A stretch of DNA of 64,000 bases from contig JAHLKT010000005.1 in NCBI GenBank assembly GCA_020444545.1, forward strand, positions 210,784 to 274,783, written 5' to 3'. Both the position numbers and the translations under genes were made by a program. Positions within the stretch are counted from its first letter, which is position 1, and each line of letters begins with the position of its first letter. The DNA comes from Desulfarculaceae bacterium (GTDB taxonomy: Bacteria; Desulfobacterota; Desulfarculia; Desulfarculales; Desulfarculaceae). The notes under the pieces are model-generated. The model searched no databases, was not told the DNA's origin, and saw nothing but the letters and a program-made list of their open reading frames with translations. Positions 34,473-43,200 of this stretch are shown here, piece by piece.

Positions 34473-35546
34473 ATGAAACGGTCTATTATCGCTGTGATGC
34501 TGGCCGCGCTGATGGTGGTGGCCATGGCTGGCCTGGCCTCGGCCAAACCCATCGTGATCCGTCTGGGCCACGGCTCGGAAAGCGCAATGCGCATTCCCGG
34601 CGCCGGCCGCACCGCCGGCATCCTGGCTTTTGCCAACTACGTGGAGTCGGCCACGAACGGTGAGATCACCTTCGAGATCCACCCCAACTCTTCCCTGGGC
34701 GGCACCAGGGCCATGATCGAGCAGTGCCAGACCGGCGTCATCCAGATGGCCGGCGTGTACACCTCCATCATGGTGCCCTTCGCTCCTCAAGTGGCGGTCA
34801 CCCAGATTCCCTATCTGTTCAAGAGCAATCAGGTGGCCTGGAAGGTCATGTCCGGCCCGGTAGGCGACGAGCTGGCCGCGCTGGTGCTCAAGAACACCGG
34901 CCTGCGCGTGCTGATCTGGCCCGAGGGCGCCGGCTACCGCAACCTCTACACCAAGGGCAAGATCGTCAAGAGCCCGGCCGACCTGAAGGGCATGAAGATC
35001 CGCGTGCCCGAGAACCCCGGCCTGCTGGCCATGTTCCGCGGCTGGGGCGCCCGCACCGTGACCGTGACCTGGAAGGAGCTCTACACCGCCCTGCAGACCG
35101 GCATGGCCAAGGGCTGCGACACCGAGCTCTACTCCATGTTCTACGCCAAGCTCTATGAGGTGTGCCCCAACATCACCATGAGCCGCCACAGCTACAACCT
35201 GCATCCCTTGCTGATCAACGAGAAGTTCTTCCGCTCCCTGTCCGCCAAGCACCAGAAGATCATCCTCCAGGCGTCCGACCTCTGCCGCCAGGTGATGAAC
35301 GGCTACTCCTACGCCAGCGAGATCGCGGTGGTGGAGGCCCTCAAGAAGCGGGGCTGCAAGTTCTACTACCCCACCGACGCCCAGCTCGAGCAGTTCAAGA
35401 AGCTGGGGCAGAAGCCTTACATGGACATCACCATGCGCAAGATCGGCGACAACGGCCAGATGTGGGTGGACAAGATCTTTGCCGCCGCCAAGAAGGCCGA
35501 GCAGGAGATCGATCAACATGTGCAGACCCAGTTGAACATCAAGTAG
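34473..35546 (+). CDS. dctP: TRAP transporter solute-binding protein (DctP family)
   Basis: The ATG at 34473 follows AAAGGAGGAG. The 357-residue protein has a 24-residue signal peptide (IIAVMLAALMVVAMAGLASA core) and then a DctP domain. KPIVIRLGHGSE starts the mature part, GDELAALVLKNTGLRVLIW lies in the middle, and LKGMKIRVPENPGLLAMFRG carries the conserved Arg (about residue 177) that binds substrate carboxylates or sulfonates in this family. Its C-terminal helix is long and charged. DctQ and DctM follow. TRAP systems import organic anions with a sodium gradient. The operon context favours an organosulfonate or hydroxy acid (inference). Confidence 0.93.
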   Translation: MKRSIIAVMLAALMVVAMAGLASAKPIVIRLGHGSESAMRIPGAGRTAGILAFANYVESATNGEITFEIHPNSSLGGTRAMIEQCQTGVIQMAGVYTSIMVPFAPQVAVTQIPYLFKSNQVAWKVMSGPVGDELAALVLKNTGLRVLIWPEGAGYRNLYTKGKIVKSPADLKGMKIRVPENPGLLAMFRGWGARTVTVTWKELYTALQTGMAKGCDTELYSMFYAKLYEVCPNITMSRHSYNLHPLLINEKFFRSLSAKHQKIILQASDLCRQVMNGYSYASEIAVVEALKKRGCKFYYPTDAQLEQFKKLGQKPYMDITMRKIGDNGQMWVDKIFAAAKKAEQEIDQHVQTQLNIK

Positions 35547-35559
35547 GCTGAACAGGCAG

Positions 35560-35588
35560 CCGGTCCGGGGGGGCGGCCCCTGGACCGG
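35560..35588 (+). terminator. GC-rich hairpin between dctP and dctQ
   Basis: CCGGTCC (35560-35566) pairs with GGACCGG (35582-35588), with further GGGG/CCCC pairing inside. There is no T-run. It lies between the periplasmic-protein gene and the permease genes, where it could end or protect a share of transcripts and so raise DctP over DctQM. Confidence 0.6.
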
Positions 35589-35624
35589 CCGCCTCATTCA
35601 TGGCTTGCAACCGGGAGCCTGGTT

Positions 35625-36125
35625 ATGCAAAAGGTGTTATCCGCCTACCACACGGTGTTGGATTACCTGGAGAAGGCAACCTACGCCGTGGTCATCATCT
35701 TGAGTGGCCTGCTACTTTTCAATACCTCCTTGGGGATGTTCTACGACACCTTCCTGGGTGAATCCATCCCCTGGACCGAGGAGGTCAACACCCTGTTGTT
35801 CGTCTGGTTGTCCCTGCTGGGGGCGGGGATCATCGCGCGTTACGGCGGGCACATCGGGGTTGATACTCTCACCGAGCGCTTTCCGGACAAGGTTCAATAC
35901 GGCTTCAGGGTCCTGCACACGCTCATGGCCCTGATTCTGGTGTGGGTGATGGTGGAATACGGGGTACAGCTGGCTAAATTCGTCGGCAAGTCCCAGTCAT
36001 CCATTTACTTGGACATCAACCTGTTTTGGTACTACATCGCGGTCCCGGTCTCCGGGGTAATCCTGGGCCTGGCCAGCATCGCATACGTGCTGCCCGACCC
36101 CAGGAAAAGAGAACCGGGAGCGTAG
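35625..36125 (+). CDS. dctQ: TRAP transporter small permease (DctQ family)
   Basis: The 166-residue protein has four hydrophobic helices with the DctQ features FLGESIPWTEEVNTLLFVWLS (residues 45-65) and IARYGGHIGVDTL after it. DctQ joins DctM in the inner membrane to form the transport unit. It sits between the solute-binding-protein and large-permease genes in the canonical P-Q-M order. Confidence 0.92.
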   Translation: MQKVLSAYHTVLDYLEKATYAVVIILSGLLLFNTSLGMFYDTFLGESIPWTEEVNTLLFVWLSLLGAGIIARYGGHIGVDTLTERFPDKVQYGFRVLHTLMALILVWVMVEYGVQLAKFVGKSQSSIYLDINLFWYYIAVPVSGVILGLASIAYVLPDPRKREPGA

Positions 36126-36164
36126 CCGGAGCACCCCTCCGGCACGGCAGGAAAGGTCGAAGTT

Positions 36165-37454
36165 ATGGTTAGCCTGATTTTTTCCACCTTCTTCCCCATG
36201 ATGCTCATCGGGGTGCCGGTAGCCTTCTGCCTGGCCCTCACGACCATCTTCGTATACTTCCAGATGGGGGATCCGCGCATGTTCATGCAGATCCCCCAAA
36301 AGATGGTGGCCAGCATGGAGGACCCCCTGCTGCTGGCCATCCCCTTCTTCATCATGACCGGCGAGGTGATGAACCGGGCCAACATCACCGACAAGCTGAT
36401 GAACATGGCCTCGGCCATGGTCGGCTTCATGCGCGGCGGCCTGGCCCACACCAACATCGTGGCCAGCATGCTCTTCGCGGGCATCACCGGTTCGGCGGTC
36501 TCGGACACCGTGGCCATCGGCTCGATCATGATCCCGGCCATGAACAAGCAGGGCTACGGCGAGACCTACAGCGCGGCGGTCACCGCCGCCAGCTCGGTCA
36601 TCGGGCCCATCATCCCGCCCAGCATCCCCATGCTCATCTACGCCTCGGTGATGAACGTATCCATCGCCGGGCTGTTCCTGGGCGGCATGGTGCCGGGCAT
36701 CCTGGTGGGCCTGGCCCTCATGGCCGCGGCCTACTTCGTGGCGGTGCGCAAGGGCTACGGCGAGCGGGTGCCTTTCATCGGCCTGAAGAACCTGCTCGTC
36801 GCCGTGCTTCGGGGCGTGCCCGCCCTGTTAATGCCGGTGATCATCATGGGCGGCATCCTGGGCGGCTTCTTCAGCCCCACCCAGGCCTCGGCCATTGCGG
36901 TGCTCTACGGCCTGCTGGTGGGCTTCATCTACTACCGGACCCTGAAGCTCAAGGATCTGGTGCCCATCTTCAAGCACACCGTGAAGTCCACGGCCATGCT
37001 CATGTTCCTCTTGGCCTGCGCCAAAAGCTTCAGCTGGCTGGTGACCTACTACAACCTGGTCGAGCATGTGGCCTCCATGTTCCTGGCCATCACCAACGAC
37101 AAGTACATGTTCCTCTTGATCGTGAACGCGATGCTCTTGATCGTGGGCATGTTCCTGGACATGGGCTTCGCCATCATCGTGCTGGGCCCCCTGATGGCTC
37201 CGGTGGCCTACCAGATGGGCGTGGACCCCATCCACTTCGGCCTGATAATGTGCACCAACCTGACCATCGGCCTGGCCACCCCGCCCTTCGGCCTTGTGCT
37301 CTTCGCGGTCTGCGGCATATGCAATACGACATTGACCAGGGTCAGCATAGGGATAATGCCATTCCTCCTCGCGGAGATTTCGGTGCTGTTCCTGGTCACC
37401 TATGTCCCGGCAATAACAATGTTCTTCCCAAGGTACTTCGGATTTGCTAATTGA
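36165..37454 (+). CDS. dctM: TRAP transporter large permease (DctM family)
   Basis: The 429-residue protein has about 12 hydrophobic helices plus two re-entrant-like segments. The DctM signature is present: ALTTIFVYFQMG, LLAIPFFIMTGEVMNRANIT and MLFAGITGSAVSDTVAIGSI. IGPIIPPSIPMLIYA follows near residues 146-160. It is the ion-coupled membrane subunit. AGGAAAGG lies upstream of the ATG. The GntR regulator gene follows 69 bp downstream. Confidence 0.93.
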   Translation: MVSLIFSTFFPMMLIGVPVAFCLALTTIFVYFQMGDPRMFMQIPQKMVASMEDPLLLAIPFFIMTGEVMNRANITDKLMNMASAMVGFMRGGLAHTNIVASMLFAGITGSAVSDTVAIGSIMIPAMNKQGYGETYSAAVTAASSVIGPIIPPSIPMLIYASVMNVSIAGLFLGGMVPGILVGLALMAAAYFVAVRKGYGERVPFIGLKNLLVAVLRGVPALLMPVIIMGGILGGFFSPTQASAIAVLYGLLVGFIYYRTLKLKDLVPIFKHTVKSTAMLMFLLACAKSFSWLVTYYNLVEHVASMFLAITNDKYMFLLIVNAMLLIVGMFLDMGFAIIVLGPLMAPVAYQMGVDPIHFGLIMCTNLTIGLATPPFGLVLFAVCGICNTTLTRVSIGIMPFLLAEISVLFLVTYVPAITMFFPRYFGFAN

Positions 37455-37523
37455 TAGTGTAAATGTCGACCGCTGGGGGGTAACTTTCCGCGGGCAAGAA
37501 GATTGCCAAGGGAGAGGCGGCAA

Positions 37524-38198
37524 ATGACGGCGCGTTTCATAGACGAGATGGATTTCACACCCAAGGCCATAGGCCAGCAGCTCACCAGCATCCTCAAGGA
37601 GGCCATCGTCAACGGCGATCTGGCCGGCGGGGAAAAGCTGGTGGAGCGCGACCTGCAAAAGAAGTTCGGGGTGAGCCGCTCGCCCATCCGCGAGGCCATC
37701 CGCGATCTGGAAAAGATGGGCCTGGTGGATATCGTTCCCCGCAAGGGGACCATCGTCAAGGTCGTCACCAAGAAGGACATCGAGGAAGACTACATCGTGC
37801 GCGCTCCGCTGGAGGGCCTGGCCGCCAAGTACGCCTATGGGAACATGGACGAGGTGGACCGGGCGGCTCTTAGAAAGGCCCTCCAGCAGATGCGCGTGGC
37901 CACCGAGCACCATGATCACGACAGTTTCTGGCTGGCCCACTCCAAGTATCACAACATCTTTATCAACAACTGCGGCGTGGGTCTGCTCTCGGCCCTGCTG
38001 CGCATGATGCGGCTGCATTCCTTCCGCCACCGCCGGGTTTTCCCGCACTATGAGGACAGCTTGCAGCCCCATCTGGACAACCACGAGAAGATCATGAAGA
38101 TGTTCGACGATCCCAAGACCAAGCCGTCGGAGCTGGAGCGGTTCGTCACCGAACACATTGATCAGGCACGGGACAATTTCTTGAACAACATCAGATGA
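37524..38198 (+). CDS. GntR-family regulator with FCD ligand-binding domain
   Basis: The ATG at 37524 is preferred because the in-frame TTG at 37503 lies inside the GGGAGAGG ribosome binding site. The 224-residue protein has a winged helix-turn-helix (about residues 15-75; KLVERDLQKKFGVSRSPIREAI) and a helical FCD effector domain (about 85-215) with several His/Asp residues that bind a metal and a carboxylate ligand in this class. It lies inside the catabolic operon, between dctM and a ThDP gene, and is the most likely protein to bind the palindrome at 30822-30835. Confidence 0.9.
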   Translation: MTARFIDEMDFTPKAIGQQLTSILKEAIVNGDLAGGEKLVERDLQKKFGVSRSPIREAIRDLEKMGLVDIVPRKGTIVKVVTKKDIEEDYIVRAPLEGLAAKYAYGNMDEVDRAALRKALQQMRVATEHHDHDSFWLAHSKYHNIFINNCGVGLLSALLRMMRLHSFRHRRVFPHYEDSLQPHLDNHEKIMKMFDDPKTKPSELERFVTEHIDQARDNFLNNIR

Positions 38199-38286
38199 CC
38201 CGGCGCGCCGCCTAGGCGACCCCATCCGGGCATTTTCGGGCCCCCGGCGACCACCGGGCCTGATAAAAGCAGGAGCAAGTCAAATC

Positions 38287-40005
38287 ATGGCCATGTCACC
38301 GCTAAGCGCGGCACCCACAAAAACCAACGAATTTGTGGTCGACAATATTATCAGAGCCGGGATCAAACGGGTCTTCACCCTGCCCGGCCTAGGCATCACC
38401 TGGTCCCTTCCGGCCTTTTACGAGCGCCGCGACGAGCTGGAGGTGTTCCTCACCCGCAGCGAGCAGGTGGCCTCGGTGATGGCCCAGGTGACCGGCCGCC
38501 TCACCGGCAAGCCCGGCGTGTTCATGGGCCAGGGGCCCTGGGTCTCCACCACCGGCTCCTTCGGCATCCTGGAGGCCCTGTTCTCGGGCTCACCCATGGT
38601 GGTGCTCACCGAGACCTCGGACTACGACGGTTTCGGCCAGCACGGCGTTTATCAGACCATGACCGGCGACTACGGCGGAGCGGACATCCAGCAGAGCCTC
38701 AAGGCCATCACCAAATACTGCACCTATGCCACCGAGCCCGAGGCGGCGGTGTACGGCTTCCAGATGGCCTGGAAGCACGCCTCCACCCCGCGCATGGGCC
38801 CGGCGGCGGTGATCATGAAGTCCACCATCATAAAACAGGAGATGCCCGCCAACCTCAAGGCGCGGCTCTACCCGCCGGACGGCTACTGGCGCTACAGCCC
38901 GGCCAAGCCCGATCCCGAGGCCCTGGCGCAGCTGGCCCAGATGCTGGGTGAAGCCAAGCAGCCGGTGATCGTGTCGGGCCAGGGGGTGTACGACGCCCGG
39001 GTGGGCGGCGACTTGCAGGCCCTGGCCGAGCAGCTGGGCGTGGCGGTGGTCACCTCCTACAACGGCAAGGGCACGGTGGACGAGCTTTCGCCCGTGGCCT
39101 GCGGCATGTTGGGCACCTGGGGCAACCGCACCGCCAACCGCATGCTGAGCAAGGCCGACCTGGTGCTAATCCTGGGGGCCAGCATGGGCCCGGACTACAC
39201 CCGCTTCCGCGACCCGGACATGATCCGCCCGGGAGATCAGAAGATCGTGCAGGTGGACATAGATCCGCGCAACGCGGGCTGGGTCTATCCCGTGGACCTG
39301 GCCATCCAGGGCGACGTGAAGGATGTGGTGGCCTACCTCCGGGATGCCGGGCTGCCCACGGAGCAAAAAGCCGCCCGCCAGGTGCTTATCGACCAGGTGC
39401 GCGAGGAAACCGGCTATAATAAGCCGCCGCGCCTGCCCGCCGCGCCGGGCACCCTGCACCACACCGACGTGGTGGCCGCGGTGCAGCGCTTCCTGGGGCC
39501 GGACGACGTGATCACCCTGGACGCGGGCAGCAACCGCATCTGGAACACCAACAGCCTGCGCATCCGCCGCCCCAACCACATTTTGGTGCCCGGCGGCGTG
39601 GGGGGCATGGGCTGGGGCGGACCGGCGGCCGCGGCGGCCAAGCTGGCCCTGCCCGAAAAGCGCGTCACCTGCCTGGCCGGCGACGGGGGATTCCTCATGA
39701 CCATCGACGTGGTGGCTTCCTGCGTGCAGCACAACGTGCCGGTGGTGTTCGTGGTGTCCAACAACAGCGGCCTGGGCATGGTGCGCGACAACATGGGCGC
39801 CAAGAAGATCGCGGTGGACTTCGGCGAGGTGAACTTCGCCAAGACCGCCGAGGGACTGGGGGCCGTGGGCATGCGGGTGGACAGCTTCTCCGGCCTGGAG
39901 GACGCCCTGCGCGAGGCCCACAAGGTCGGCGGCCCGGTGGTGGTTGAGGCCAAGGTTGACCCCGCGGCCAGCTACACCCCGGCGGCCCACGGCGACGCTC
40001 TCTAG
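38287..40005 (+). CDS. ThDP-dependent enzyme, paralogue of the 28882 protein
   Basis: The 572-residue protein has the same plan as the enzyme at 28882 and about half of its residues match by eye: FTLPGLGITWSLPAFYERRD, Glu59 in TRSEQVASVMAQVTGR, MGQGPW, TSDYDGFGQHGVYQTMTGDYG, and the ThDP motif AGDGGFLMTIDVVASCV with NNSGLGMVRDN. The duplication is not local, since the copies lie 8 kb apart on opposite strands. It is followed 31 bp later by acetate kinase and then Xsc, so it may act before or beside the sulfoacetaldehyde step. No known activity can be assigned from these motifs. Confidence 0.85.
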   Translation: MAMSPLSAAPTKTNEFVVDNIIRAGIKRVFTLPGLGITWSLPAFYERRDELEVFLTRSEQVASVMAQVTGRLTGKPGVFMGQGPWVSTTGSFGILEALFSGSPMVVLTETSDYDGFGQHGVYQTMTGDYGGADIQQSLKAITKYCTYATEPEAAVYGFQMAWKHASTPRMGPAAVIMKSTIIKQEMPANLKARLYPPDGYWRYSPAKPDPEALAQLAQMLGEAKQPVIVSGQGVYDARVGGDLQALAEQLGVAVVTSYNGKGTVDELSPVACGMLGTWGNRTANRMLSKADLVLILGASMGPDYTRFRDPDMIRPGDQKIVQVDIDPRNAGWVYPVDLAIQGDVKDVVAYLRDAGLPTEQKAARQVLIDQVREETGYNKPPRLPAAPGTLHHTDVVAAVQRFLGPDDVITLDAGSNRIWNTNSLRIRRPNHILVPGGVGGMGWGGPAAAAAKLALPEKRVTCLAGDGGFLMTIDVVASCVQHNVPVVFVVSNNSGLGMVRDNMGAKKIAVDFGEVNFAKTAEGLGAVGMRVDSFSGLEDALREAHKVGGPVVVEAKVDPAASYTPAAHGDAL

Positions 40006-40036
40006 AAGCGAAAGGACAGGGCAGGGCGCACGAGGC

Positions 40037-41245
40037 ATGAAGGCACTGGTTATCAACGCGGGCAGCTCTTCGCTGAAGCTGACCTGCTTCGAAACCCAAG
40101 GCTTCCGGGTGTTGGCCAAGGGGCAGGTGGAGCGCATCGGGCAGGAATCGCCCGCGCTGCACTACAGCCTGAATGGCGGCCCGCTGCAAAGCCTGCCGGT
40201 GGAGGCGGCCCACACCAGCCAGGCCCTTTACGCCCTGGCCTCGGCCCTGGACCAGCCTGGCCCGGACGGAGCCCCGCTCCTCAATGGCGTGGCCGTGGTG
40301 GGCCACCGCGTGGTGCACGGCGGCGAGGAGATGACCCGGCCCGCCCTGGTCACCCCGGAGATCAAGGAGCTCATCGGGCGCTACGCCTCCCTGGCTCCCC
40401 TGCACAATCCGCCCAACCTGGCGGGCATCGAGGCGGCGGAAAAGCTCTTCCCCAAGGCCAAGCAGGTGGCGGTGTTCGACACCGCCTTCCACGCGGCCAT
40501 GCCGGTGCGCGCATTCATCTACGCCCTGCCTTGGGAGCTGTACCAACAGGACAAGCTTCGGCGCTACGGCTTTCACGGCATCAGCCACGCCTACGTCTTT
40601 TCCCAGGCGGCGCGCCACCTGGGCGTGGAGCCTGGGCAGCTCAAGGCGGTCACCTGCCACTTGGGCAACGGCTGCTCCATGGCCGCGGTGTCCGGCGGCG
40701 TGTCCCTGGACACCAGCATGGGCTTCACGCCCCTGGAGGGCCTGATCATGGGCACCCGCTCGGGAGACCTGGACCCGGCGGCGGTGCTTTACCTGCAAGA
40801 GCACAAGGGCCTGAGCCCGGCCCAGGCCGGTGAGCTGCTCAACCAACGCTCGGGCCTGCTGGCCTTGGCGGGCCTCGGCTCGGGCGATTTGCGCGACATC
40901 GAGCGCGCCGCATCCCAGGGCCAGGGCAGGGCCACGCTGGCCCTGGAGGCCTTTACCTACCGCATCAAGAAGTACCTGGGAGCCTACGCCGCGGCCCTGG
41001 GCGGCCTGGACACGGTGGTGTTCACCGCGGGCATCGGTGAAAACTCGCCCACCGTGCGGCGCATGGCCTGCTCGGGCCTGGAGTTCCTGGGTCTGGAGCT
41101 GGACGACGAGCGTAACCAAGCCGGCGGGGAGGGGATCAGGGAGATCTCGGCCCCGTCGTCCAAGATAAAGGTGTTGGTGATACCCACCAACGAGGAGCTG
41201 GCCATCGCCGAGCAGGCGCTTCGGCTGGTGAGCCATTCGGATTGA
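40037..41245 (+). CDS. ackA: Acetate kinase
   Basis: The ATG at 40037 begins KALVINAGSSSLKL, the family start. The 402-residue protein keeps the acetate-kinase motifs: the phosphate-binding NAGSSSLK, RVVHGG, VFDTAFHAAMP, FHGISHAYV, the ATP-site GTRSGDLDP and FTAGIGENSPTVR. It catalyses acetyl phosphate + ADP = acetate + ATP in the cytoplasm. The gene lies between a ThDP gene and xsc, 64 bp before xsc. Xsc produces acetyl phosphate, so this kinase would conserve that energy as ATP. No phosphotransacetylase gene is nearby. Confidence 0.93.
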   Translation: MKALVINAGSSSLKLTCFETQGFRVLAKGQVERIGQESPALHYSLNGGPLQSLPVEAAHTSQALYALASALDQPGPDGAPLLNGVAVVGHRVVHGGEEMTRPALVTPEIKELIGRYASLAPLHNPPNLAGIEAAEKLFPKAKQVAVFDTAFHAAMPVRAFIYALPWELYQQDKLRRYGFHGISHAYVFSQAARHLGVEPGQLKAVTCHLGNGCSMAAVSGGVSLDTSMGFTPLEGLIMGTRSGDLDPAAVLYLQEHKGLSPAQAGELLNQRSGLLALAGLGSGDLRDIERAASQGQGRATLALEAFTYRIKKYLGAYAAALGGLDTVVFTAGIGENSPTVRRMACSGLEFLGLELDDERNQAGGEGIREISAPSSKIKVLVIPTNEELAIAEQALRLVSHSD

Positions 41246-41309
41246 ACAACCGCGCCCCCGCGCGCGGGCTGATTTAAATAGGAACGATGAAATCCAAGGA
41301 GAAAATGGC

Positions 41310-43040
41310 ATGAGCAAGCAAAAGATGACCCCCAGCGAAGCCCTGGTCGAAACCATGGCCGCCGAGGGGGTGAAGAATGTTTTCGGCATCGTGGGCAGCG
41401 CCTTCATGGACGCCTTGGACCTGTTCCCCGACGCCGGCATCCGCTTCATTCCCGTGGCCCACGAGCAGGCGGCCACCCACGCCGCCGACGGCATGGCCCG
41501 CGTGACCGGCCTGCCCCAGGCCTGCATCGCCCAGAACGGCCCCGGCGCGGCCAACTTCGTTTCGGCCATGACCGCCGCCTATTGGGCCCATAGCCCGGTG
41601 GTGGCCATCGCGCCCGAGACCGGCAGCATGGGCATGGGCACCGGCGGCTTCCAGGAGCTGGACCAGATGGCCATGTTCGAGACCCAGACCGTGTACCAGG
41701 TGCGGGTCAATCGTCCCGAGCGCATGGCCGAGCTGGCCCGCCGCGCCTTCTACATGGCCAAGAACTTCAACGGCCCCACCCACCTGAACATCCCCCGCGA
41801 CTATTTCTACGGCGAGCTGACCGACGATATCTACCGCACCCCGGTGATCAAGCGCGGCGCCGGCTCCATGGAAGACCTGGAGGCCGCGGCCGAGCTGGCC
41901 CTCAAGGCCAAGTACCCGGTGATCCTCTCCGGCGGCGGCGTGAGCCAGGCCGACGCCCTGGCCGAGGTGACCGCCCTGGCCGAGTATCTCAGCGCGCCGG
42001 TGGTTAACAGCTACCTGCACAACGACACCTTCCCGGCCAGCCACCCCCTGTCCTGCGGCCCCATCGGCTACTGCGGTTCCAAGGCGGCCATGCGTATCCT
42101 GGCCAAGGCGGACGTGGTCATCGCCCTGGGCACCCGCCTGGGCCCCTTCGGCACGCTGCCCCAGTACGACATCGCCTACTGGCCCGAGGACGCCAAGCTG
42201 ATCCAGTGCGACACCAACGTGGCCGTGCTGGGCCTGGCCAAGCGGGCCGACGTTTACTCCTGCGGCGACGTGAAGGAGTTCACCGGCCTGCTGGTGGGGC
42301 GCATCAAGGAGCTGGCCCCCAACCTGGAGCCCAACGCCCAGCGCACCGCCGACGTGGCCAAGGAAAAGGAAATCTGGGGCACCGAGCTCGACGAGTGGAG
42401 CTCCTCCAACCAGTCGGCCCCCATGCATCCGCGCCGCTTCCACGCCGAGTGGACCAAGGCCCTGCCGGACAACGCCATCGTGGCCACCGACATCGGCAAC
42501 AACAGCTCCATCATCAACGGCTACCTGAAGTTCAACGGGGTGCGCCAGCACATCAGCGCCCTGTCCTGGGGCAACTGCGGCTTCGCCTACGGCGCGGCCC
42601 TGGGTGCCAAGATCGTGTCGCCCGACGCCCCGGTGATCGCCTTCCAAGGTGACGGCGCCTACGGCATCAGCGGCCTGTCCGAGGTGATGACCGCGGTGCG
42701 CGAGAACATCCCGGTGATCGCCATCGTGGCCAACAACTTCGAGTGGGGCGCGGAGAAGAAGAACCAGATCGACTACTACGACAACCGCTTCGTGGGCGCC
42801 AACCTGCCCACCAACCCGGACTACGCCAAGCTGGCCGAGGACATGGGCGCGGTGGGCATGAAGCTGGACCATCCCGACCAGGTGGGCGACGCCATGAAGG
42901 AGGCCATCGCCTGCGGCAAGCCGGTGGTGATCAACGCCATCCTGGAAGGCGGCGAGAAGGTTCTGGCCGAGCCCTTCCGCCGGGACGCCCTCAAGCCCGC
43001 CTTCAACCTGCTACCCAAGTACAAGCACCTCAACGTCTAG
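41310..43040 (+). CDS. xsc: Sulfoacetaldehyde acetyltransferase
   Basis: The 576-residue protein matches Xsc in its defining stretches: FGIVGSAFMDALDLFPDAGI, then AHEQAATHAADGMARVTG with the ThDP-activating Glu52. CIAQNGPGAANFV, EAGSMGMG-like ETGSMGMGTGGFQE, and LNIPRDYFYGEL follow. The ThDP motif GDGAYGISG starts near residue 447, followed by NNFEWGAEKKNQ. The enzyme converts sulfoacetaldehyde and phosphate to acetyl phosphate and sulfite. A strong AAGGAG lies upstream. It ends the rightward operon, with acetate kinase before it and two hairpins after it. In an anaerobe the released sulfite could serve as electron acceptor (inference). Confidence 0.93.
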   Translation: MSKQKMTPSEALVETMAAEGVKNVFGIVGSAFMDALDLFPDAGIRFIPVAHEQAATHAADGMARVTGLPQACIAQNGPGAANFVSAMTAAYWAHSPVVAIAPETGSMGMGTGGFQELDQMAMFETQTVYQVRVNRPERMAELARRAFYMAKNFNGPTHLNIPRDYFYGELTDDIYRTPVIKRGAGSMEDLEAAAELALKAKYPVILSGGGVSQADALAEVTALAEYLSAPVVNSYLHNDTFPASHPLSCGPIGYCGSKAAMRILAKADVVIALGTRLGPFGTLPQYDIAYWPEDAKLIQCDTNVAVLGLAKRADVYSCGDVKEFTGLLVGRIKELAPNLEPNAQRTADVAKEKEIWGTELDEWSSSNQSAPMHPRRFHAEWTKALPDNAIVATDIGNNSSIINGYLKFNGVRQHISALSWGNCGFAYGAALGAKIVSPDAPVIAFQGDGAYGISGLSEVMTAVRENIPVIAIVANNFEWGAEKKNQIDYYDNRFVGANLPTNPDYAKLAEDMGAVGMKLDHPDQVGDAMKEAIACGKPVVINAILEGGEKVLAEPFRRDALKPAFNLLPKYKHLNV

Positions 43041-43063
43041 CCCTCCCTCCCTCCTCCGACAAA

Positions 43064-43140
43064 CCGTGGCCGGGCCCTTCGGGGCCTGGCCACGGGCCTC
43101 TCAGGCAATAGAAAGGGCCTGGTCCCGAAGGACCAAGCCC
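43064..43140. terminator. Two hairpins between convergent xsc and aminotransferase genes
   Basis: The first hairpin (43064-43095) pairs CCGTGGCC with GGCCACGG plus inner GC pairs. The second (43115-43140) pairs GGGCCTGGTCC with GGACCAAGCCC around CGAA, with one mismatch. Neither is followed by a long T-run. Their position between convergent operons suggests bidirectional termination. Confidence 0.65.
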
Positions 43141-43200
43141 CTTGGTGCTCGGCGGCGCGGCCGCCGGTCCGCTGGCTGCCGCGCCCGCCCAGCGGTGGGT

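Noticed and set aside
41254..41271. GC-only palindrome between ackA and xsc
   Set aside because: Simple alternating GC sequence in a GC-rich genome; no good evidence that it separates the two genes.
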